A DNA stretch of 64,000 nucleotides from Aedes albopictus. Its lineage: Eukaryota; Arthropoda; Insecta; Diptera; Culicidae. Shown piece after piece: positions 58,709 to 64,000 of this stretch. The notes under the pieces are model-generated. The model had not been told where the DNA came from and searched no databases. It saw only the letters and a list, made by a program, of their open reading frames with translations. The stretch spans positions 497,814,036 through 497,878,035 of the forward strand of contig NC_085137.1 in the NCBI RefSeq assembly GCF_035046485.1, read 5' to 3'. The position numbers and the translations under genes are program-made. Positions within the stretch are counted from its first letter, which is position 1; the number at the start of each line of letters is the position of its first letter.

Positions 58709-60666
58709 CTACCTCCTCTGTAGCTCCCAGACGATATGGATGATAGCCGTTGAAACGGCATTCCAGCTAACCTCATCCCTACACATCCTCTGGACCAAAT
58801 TGTCCGGAGTTATATCCTCCCCGCATGTGGCAAGCATGGGGTCACGCATTGTGCGAAAACGCGGGCACACGAACAAAACATGTTCCGCCGTTTCCTCTAA
58901 ACCGGACCTGTGTCAGGTGGAATGTAACTTCCCCATGGCGCCATTAATCCAACGGTATCAACCTATGGGTCCACCTTCCATTGGTGGAACTGTCCCACGC
59001 GCACTGCCATTTGACCATAGAGGCCATCCTGACAGTCTTGCGTATGCCTCTTGTGCCGCACATTTCGAAGCACTCCATGTCCTCACTGATAAGAATGCTG
59101 ATAGGCACCATACCAGTAATGACGCAGAGAGCGTCGTGTGACACGGTACGGTACGCGCTCGCAACCCGCAGGCACATAAGGCTATAAGTACATTCCAGCT
59201 TCCGTCGGTAGCATTCAGTACTTAGCGCGGTGCTCCACGCCGGGCCGCCATACCTAAGTATGGACATAGCAACACTAGCTAGAAGCTTGCGCGTACTGGC
59301 GTACACCGCTGAGCTATTGGACATCATCCGGGACAGTGCCGCAATAGCTGTGGAGGCTCTTTTACAGGCATAGTCGACGTGGCTACCGAAGGTAAGCTTA
59401 TCGTCGATCATCACGCCCTAGTGTTTGACGGAGCGCTTTGACAGGATAGTGCACTCTCCTACACTGATCTCCGTCTGCTGCGCCGACTGCATGTTGTTAA
59501 CAACCGTCACCTCTGTCTTGTGGTGATGGTGAGCCAGCTCCAGTTTCCTGGACCGCATTCACGCCTCCACAACCTTGATCGAGTGGTTGGTAGTCAACTT
59601 TACCTCTTCGATCGTTTCACCGTAGACTTCGAGCGTAATGTCGTCGGCAAATCCGACAATCACCACTCCCACTGGGTACTTTAACCTCAACACCTCGCCA
59701 TACATGACATTCCATAACATCGGACCCAGGATGGAACCTTGCGGGACTCCTGAGGTTATGTGAAAGCACATCCGACCCACCTCCGTGTCGTAGACTAGTA
59801 CACGATTCTGAAAGTAACTTTCGAGAATCTTGTACAGGTACTCCGGTATCCCCAGACGCAAGAGCGCATCAGCAATAGCAGACCAGCTGGCGCTATTAAA
59901 CGCATTCCTTACATCCAGAGTCACTACCGCGCAGAAGCGAATTCCCCTCCTCTTAGGCTCGAGTGCTTTCTCGGCGGTTTTTGTAACCGACAAGATAGCG
60001 TCTACGGTGGACCTCTCCTTCCGGAAGCCGTACTGGTTTCGCATTTTTGCCCTCAGTGAACCTCAACATTCTATTGAGGATGATCTTTTCGAGCACCTTC
60101 CCCGCCGTGTCAATCAAGCATATTGGTCTATATGCCGACGGGTCTCCGGGTGGTTTCCCCGCCTTTGGCAATAGTACCAGGCTCTGCCTCTTCCAAGCTT
60201 CTGGGAAAACTCCCTCATCCAGGCATTTCTGCATAGCAGACCTGAACATCTCGGGAGCCTCTGCAATAGCTACTTTTAAGGCCAGGTTCGGAACTCCGTC
60301 CGGACCTGGGGCCTTACCTCCGCTAAGGGACTTAGCTATCCCCGCAAGTTCCACATCGGTGACCCTCTTTTCATCGCCAGCCCCAGTTCCCGGCTGTCCT
60401 ACGAAAGGGGGCCAAGGACTAGGATCATGACGCGGAAAAAGTCCTCCAATGATCCCCTCCAACATCTCTGATGATTGCTTTGTAGGAGCCATCACACCTG
60501 TTGTCTTGGCCATAACTATCCTGTAGGTGTCACCACACGGGTTCGTATTGGCACTCTGACAGAGACCCTCAAGGCAGGCCTTTTTGCTTGCTCTTATCTT
60601 GGTCTTAAGCGCGGCTTTTGCAGCGGCGAACACCACCCGCCGTTCGTTTCGCTCTTCCTCTTCCAT
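58709..60666 (-). pseudogene. R1-clade ORF2 remnant (RT and C-terminus)
   Basis: It starts in the linker before the RT (EERNERRVVFAAAKAALK) and has lost ORF1 and the endonuclease. RT motifs: KAPGPDGVPNLAL, PKAGKPPGDPSAYRPICL, then a frameshift near 60040, YGFRKERSTVDA, GVPQGSILGP and VGFADDITLEV. A further break around 59410-59560 precedes the thumb-like region (DYACKRASTAIAALSRMM). About 75 bases that encode the His-rich segment in the other copy are missing near 58915. The Cys-rich tail ends at a TAG (58711-58709). Function is lost. Confidence 0.85.
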
Positions 60667-60739
60667 TGATGTCTAACAGAAACAAGCTGAACACGAGTCT
60701 CCTTCATCCGAAAATTCAATATAAACATTGACATCGCAA

Positions 60740-61660
60740 GATTTACGGAAGCTCCTCCAATTTTTTTCTCAAGAATTCTGTCGGAAATTTTCCAGAAATT
60801 TCAAGATTTCTCCAAAGATTAGTCCAGAAATTTCCCAAGCATTTCCCTTCCGGAGATTCCTCAGGAGTTCTTCCGGAAAAATCCTGTTATATATTCTCAA
60901 CAAATTTCCCCAGGAATCTCTTCATAAATTTCAAAAGGATTTCCTTCATGGATTTTTTCTGATATTTATTCAAGAGTTTGTCTGATAATTTCCCTTGGAA
61001 TTCAACCAGAATTTTACCCAGGAGCTCCTCCAAGAATTTATTCAGCAATGCTGTCGAAAATTTCCACAGGAGTTTCCCCAGAAATGTCTTCATGTATTCC
61101 ACAGTCCTTCAGCAGTTCCCCCATGGAATTTCAAAAGAAGTTTCTCAGACATTTCTCGAAAAAACATTCAATAGGAATATTCCTAGAAATTCCTTCAAGT
61201 GTTCTTCCGAGATTCCTCCAGGAACTTCCTACGAAAGTAGTTGAGGAATTTCTCCAAAAATCCCCATTATAATGTGTATAGATATTCCATCAGAAATTTC
61301 CCCTGGATTTTTTTTTGAAAATCTGCCTGGAAATTTTGAAGGAATTCTTTCAGAAATTTTCTCAAGAATTCCTGCAGAAAATTTCACTGAAATTCCTTCA
61401 GGAAATTTACCCTGAAATATATTTAGTAATAAATGCAGGAATACATACCTCCAGGGAACCCATTAGCAATTTCAGTAAGAATTCTTTCAGGAATTTTCCC
61501 AAGAATTTCTCCATGCATTTTCGCAAAAAAAGTTTATCAATTCAATGGAAAATCCCTAGGAATTCCACTGGAAATCTTTGAATGAATTTCGTCATAAATT
61601 ACCGAGCAATTTTATCAAGAATTCCTTCTGAATTGTTCTGGAAAATTTCTTCAGAAAACT
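60740..61660. repeat. Degenerate minisatellite block, TTCC polarity only
   Basis: TTCC-first units (TTTCCCCAGGAATCTCTTC). Unlike the other clusters no reverse-polarity partner follows. Confidence 0.6.
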
Positions 61661-62988
61661 ACTGAAAGGTATAGAATGTGAAATGTATCAAACCAGTTGT
61701 ATCACGGCTTGGAAGTCGAAGCGTACTGATGCAACAATGGCTCAAATTAACATTAATTTTCTTTAAACGCCAAAGGTATCACTTTCAAATCACCTAATGC
61801 TCTAATCAGGAAAGCTGAACTCTATTTTCACCTCTTCCGCGTGTGAGTTCTAATCGACACGCACCTCCAGCTCCCTCATCCTGGTTTTTCGTAGACGTTT
61901 TGTTCCCGCCTCAGTCAAGTGCTTGAAACGGAAGCTTCCCTTTATCACCTAGTTGCTATATTTAGCCACCCTTTGTTATCAGAAGCCAAGTCACGCGATC
62001 GTGCTTTCTGTTACGCTTGGCCTTGAAAGGCTTTTCAATTTCCATTGAAGTCATCAGGAAACCGTTTTGAAAAGCTGTTGGCTCTTAGGAGTGTGTAAAA
62101 TTCCTAATTGAAATGTCGCCACTTAATTATCATCTTATTAGTTGAGCATCCAATACGATAGATGGTTATTCAATTTGACACTCATTGCGGCTTCAGATAA
62201 ATCGCGAAACCTCGCTTGATTGGCAAAGCCTTTTTAGCTCACTGAATTCAATTTACAATAATGTACATATGTGGCGAAATCATCTACATTGAGGAAAGTG
62301 ATAAACAAAAAGCAATCAATATCCGTACCTGTTAAAATGTTTACACTTCATCCAAACTGCCTTTAGAAGGGAAGCAGTAAAGAGGAAACGATTTTTGCTA
62401 TTTCAGTTATGCTACTGGCCAAAGAGTGGCGCTGCTGTTCCGTAAAATGGTTTATCCAAGAGAAAACACTCCAATGTTGGAGAAAACTCAAGCTCTGCTG
62501 TGCTTTATAGCATGAGCGGAAGAACGAGAGACTGTGGAAAAGCTTTTCATCAATCAAGAATGAATTCGTTCATATGTTATAAACTACTGCAAACAGACAT
62601 TTCTCAGGATAAATAATACAAGTTGAAGAAAACAGAAATACAAAATTTCATTAGACAAAAAAATACTCTGCGTTCTAATGTCCTCAAAAAATATCTATTT
62701 CGCATTTGGAAACTTCTGGAATTACAGAATTCAAAAAAAAATTGAGAAACTTGAATATTCTTAACAGGGTTAAAACTCAGTCTGGTCTGAAAGCGTAAAA
62801 CCAGAAAATTTTAAATTCCTCAATTATATTATTCTAATATTTAAGAATTATAAATATCCAGAAATCTAAAAAAAAACATTTTCATCAACAATTCTTTAGC
62901 TTTGAAAACCCAGGAAAAATGTTAAAAAAAAAAAACAAAAATCTTTTATTTTTTAAAAATCTACAATTTTAAAAATCTTATGACAATC
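61661..62988. other. Low-repeat DNA, no supported gene
   Basis: The part 61680-62300 has balanced composition and no repeat ends; the rest is AT-rich. Possibly host intronic or intergenic sequence. Confidence 0.35.
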
Positions 62989-63001
62989 TGAACACTTAAA
63001 A

Positions 63002-63055
63002 CCGTGGCGAACTCGCCTAGGGCAAAAAGCCACGTTAATAAAGAAAAAAAAAAAA
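63002..63055 (+). mobile_element. 5'-truncated SINE tail, 54 bp
   Basis: Flanked by 13-bp duplications TGAACACTTAAAA (62989-63001 and 63056-63068). Holds only the SINE 3' hairpin, CGTGGC and GCCACG around a loop with CCTAGGGC, then TTAATAAAG and an A run. Confidence 0.88.
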
Positions 63056-63068
63056 TGAACACTTAAAA

Positions 63069-64000
63069 ATAAAAAAAGACATCTTTAAGCCGGAAATCGT
63101 AAAATTTGGAAATATGAAAATATGACATTCTGATTTTTTAAAATTTGTAGTTCCGAGATATGCAATATTATTAAATTATCAAAAAATTTGAAAATTGAAA
63201 AAAAAAAAACAAAATGAGCAACAGATCTACAAGAATCGTAAAAAGTAATGCCACTCACTTATTTTTTGTACAAACAGTGGCACTTTATTACGTAATCAAG
63301 ATTCCTATCTATACTGTGGATTCAGCGTGTCCTTTGTGCTTGGTACAATCGGAATGTATCATTTTTCCATCAAGGAAATGCTACTGTTCACTTAACGTTT
63401 CGCTTCGCCATATCAACCTCTCAAGCCAGCATCCATCTGAGAGCTTGTTTGGGATTGTTTGCGGTGATGATTGATGGACCATCCATAGGGTAGAGTCTAT
63501 CTATGGTCGGCGACGCATTTTTATGAGCTTGCTGGTTGTCGTCGTCTGTCTGGGTCGCGGGATTCGAATTCAATCTCTAATGATTTATTGCAGTATCTGA
63601 TGACACTTGTGCTTCGTAGTCAAATGACACACACGATCAGACTTGGTGTCTGCTGCCAGATGGGCGAAATCATATGGTCCCAGTTGTTGGGAGAGACTGC
63701 TGCAGAAGTTTTAACGGTGAGTGTCACATGTCTGTGGATTGGGTTTCCTTTGTTGCCTTGTGGGTTTGCGAGAGATGGGCCTGGATGTGGGAGATCAGAT
63801 TCGCAAGAAGCACGTGACTGAAAGTTTCTCATCGTTTGTTTATGAAGCGGTGGCGCATGGTGAAGTGGAATGCAACAGCGTTTGTTTACAACCAATTAGG
63901 AGAGGAAATATTTGTTTGAGTGCCAGGATTCGGTTCTCTGAGTTTTTGTGAAAATGTTCATTTCGTGTTTTTTGAGAAACAGATTTCTGAGCCGATACAT
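63069..64000. other. Low-repeat DNA at window end
   Basis: From 63214 the composition is less AT-rich. An 86-codon frame (63214-63474) and another (63588-63821, with a GTGAGT donor-like site at 63718) exist, but neither shows a domain. Possibly host sequence; no call is made. Confidence 0.3.

Larger units (their letters stand above)
56800..60670 (-). mobile_element. Second R1-clade retrotransposon, 5'-truncated
   Basis: Minus-strand copy keeping the RT and C-terminal part of ORF2 (58709-60666) and a long 3' region. That region is split by two MITEs (57319-58353 and 56964-57141) and its final end, near 56800, is approximate. It is related to the element at 5249 but not the same copy or, apparently, the same subfamily. 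No TAGAC repeat flanks it. Confidence 0.7.

Noticed and set aside
63214..63474. 86-codon open frame as a host gene
   Set aside because: No domain, no codon bias that I can judge, no splice context and no Kozak-like start; left as unannotated.

Overview
The window reads as repeat-saturated arthropod DNA, most likely from a culicine (Aedes-like) mosquito. The evidence is a Feilai-type tRNA-derived SINE, several TTAA- and 8-bp-duplicating MITEs, two R1-clade non-LTR retrotransposons, a mag-like Ty3/gypsy element, Penelope-like elements with GIY-YIG domains, and long AGGAATTCCT-type minisatellite blocks. Species assignment is an inference. Nothing looks bacterial or viral, and no complete host gene can be supported.

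Layout. 1-5200: a 2.5-kb foldback element (813-3294) with a MITE in one arm, then a head-to-head pair of tRNA-like repeats (4650-5200). 5249-12573: an R1-clade retrotransposon sitting in a (TAGAC)n microsatellite. Its ORF2 is broken by a 48-bp SINE-tail insertion and by a candidate solo LTR. The LTR itself carries a TTAA MITE, which carries an 8-bp-TSD foldback MITE. 12591-14534: low-repeat DNA with a second copy of the TTAA MITE and the best host-gene candidate, a His/Asp-rich first coding exon ending in a strong splice donor (13631-13704). 14540-18849: a gypsy element with LTRs that look identical, but with a nonsense codon and a frameshift. 18949-22239: two large TA-flanked foldbacks. 22523-25815: a 3.3-kb hAT-type element whose interior is a two-armed minisatellite. 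26100-27600: hAT and TTAA MITEs and a SINE fragment. 27597-33765: a composite bounded by inverted GGCCATTTGGCC-type ends, containing a 1.6-kb foldback and a head-to-head Penelope pair with a 12-bp target duplication. 33766-50300: degenerate minisatellite blocks with interspersed MITEs, a full SINE, a minimal Penelope insertion and an exact 363-bp tandem duplication. 50300-52217: low-repeat DNA with possible exon signals near 51.6-51.9 kb. 52218-53830: thirteen copies of a 124-bp satellite. 53831-64000: MITEs, tRNA-like repeats, a 5'-truncated R1-clade copy on the minus strand whose 3' region holds two MITEs, another minisatellite block, and low-repeat DNA.

The elements do not form a pathway. 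They form an insertion stratigraphy that can be read from target-site duplications. If the exon candidates are real, most of the window is a long TE-filled intron. All coordinates were counted by hand from the printed sequence; boundaries marked with a target-site duplication are exact to within about a base, the others are approximate.
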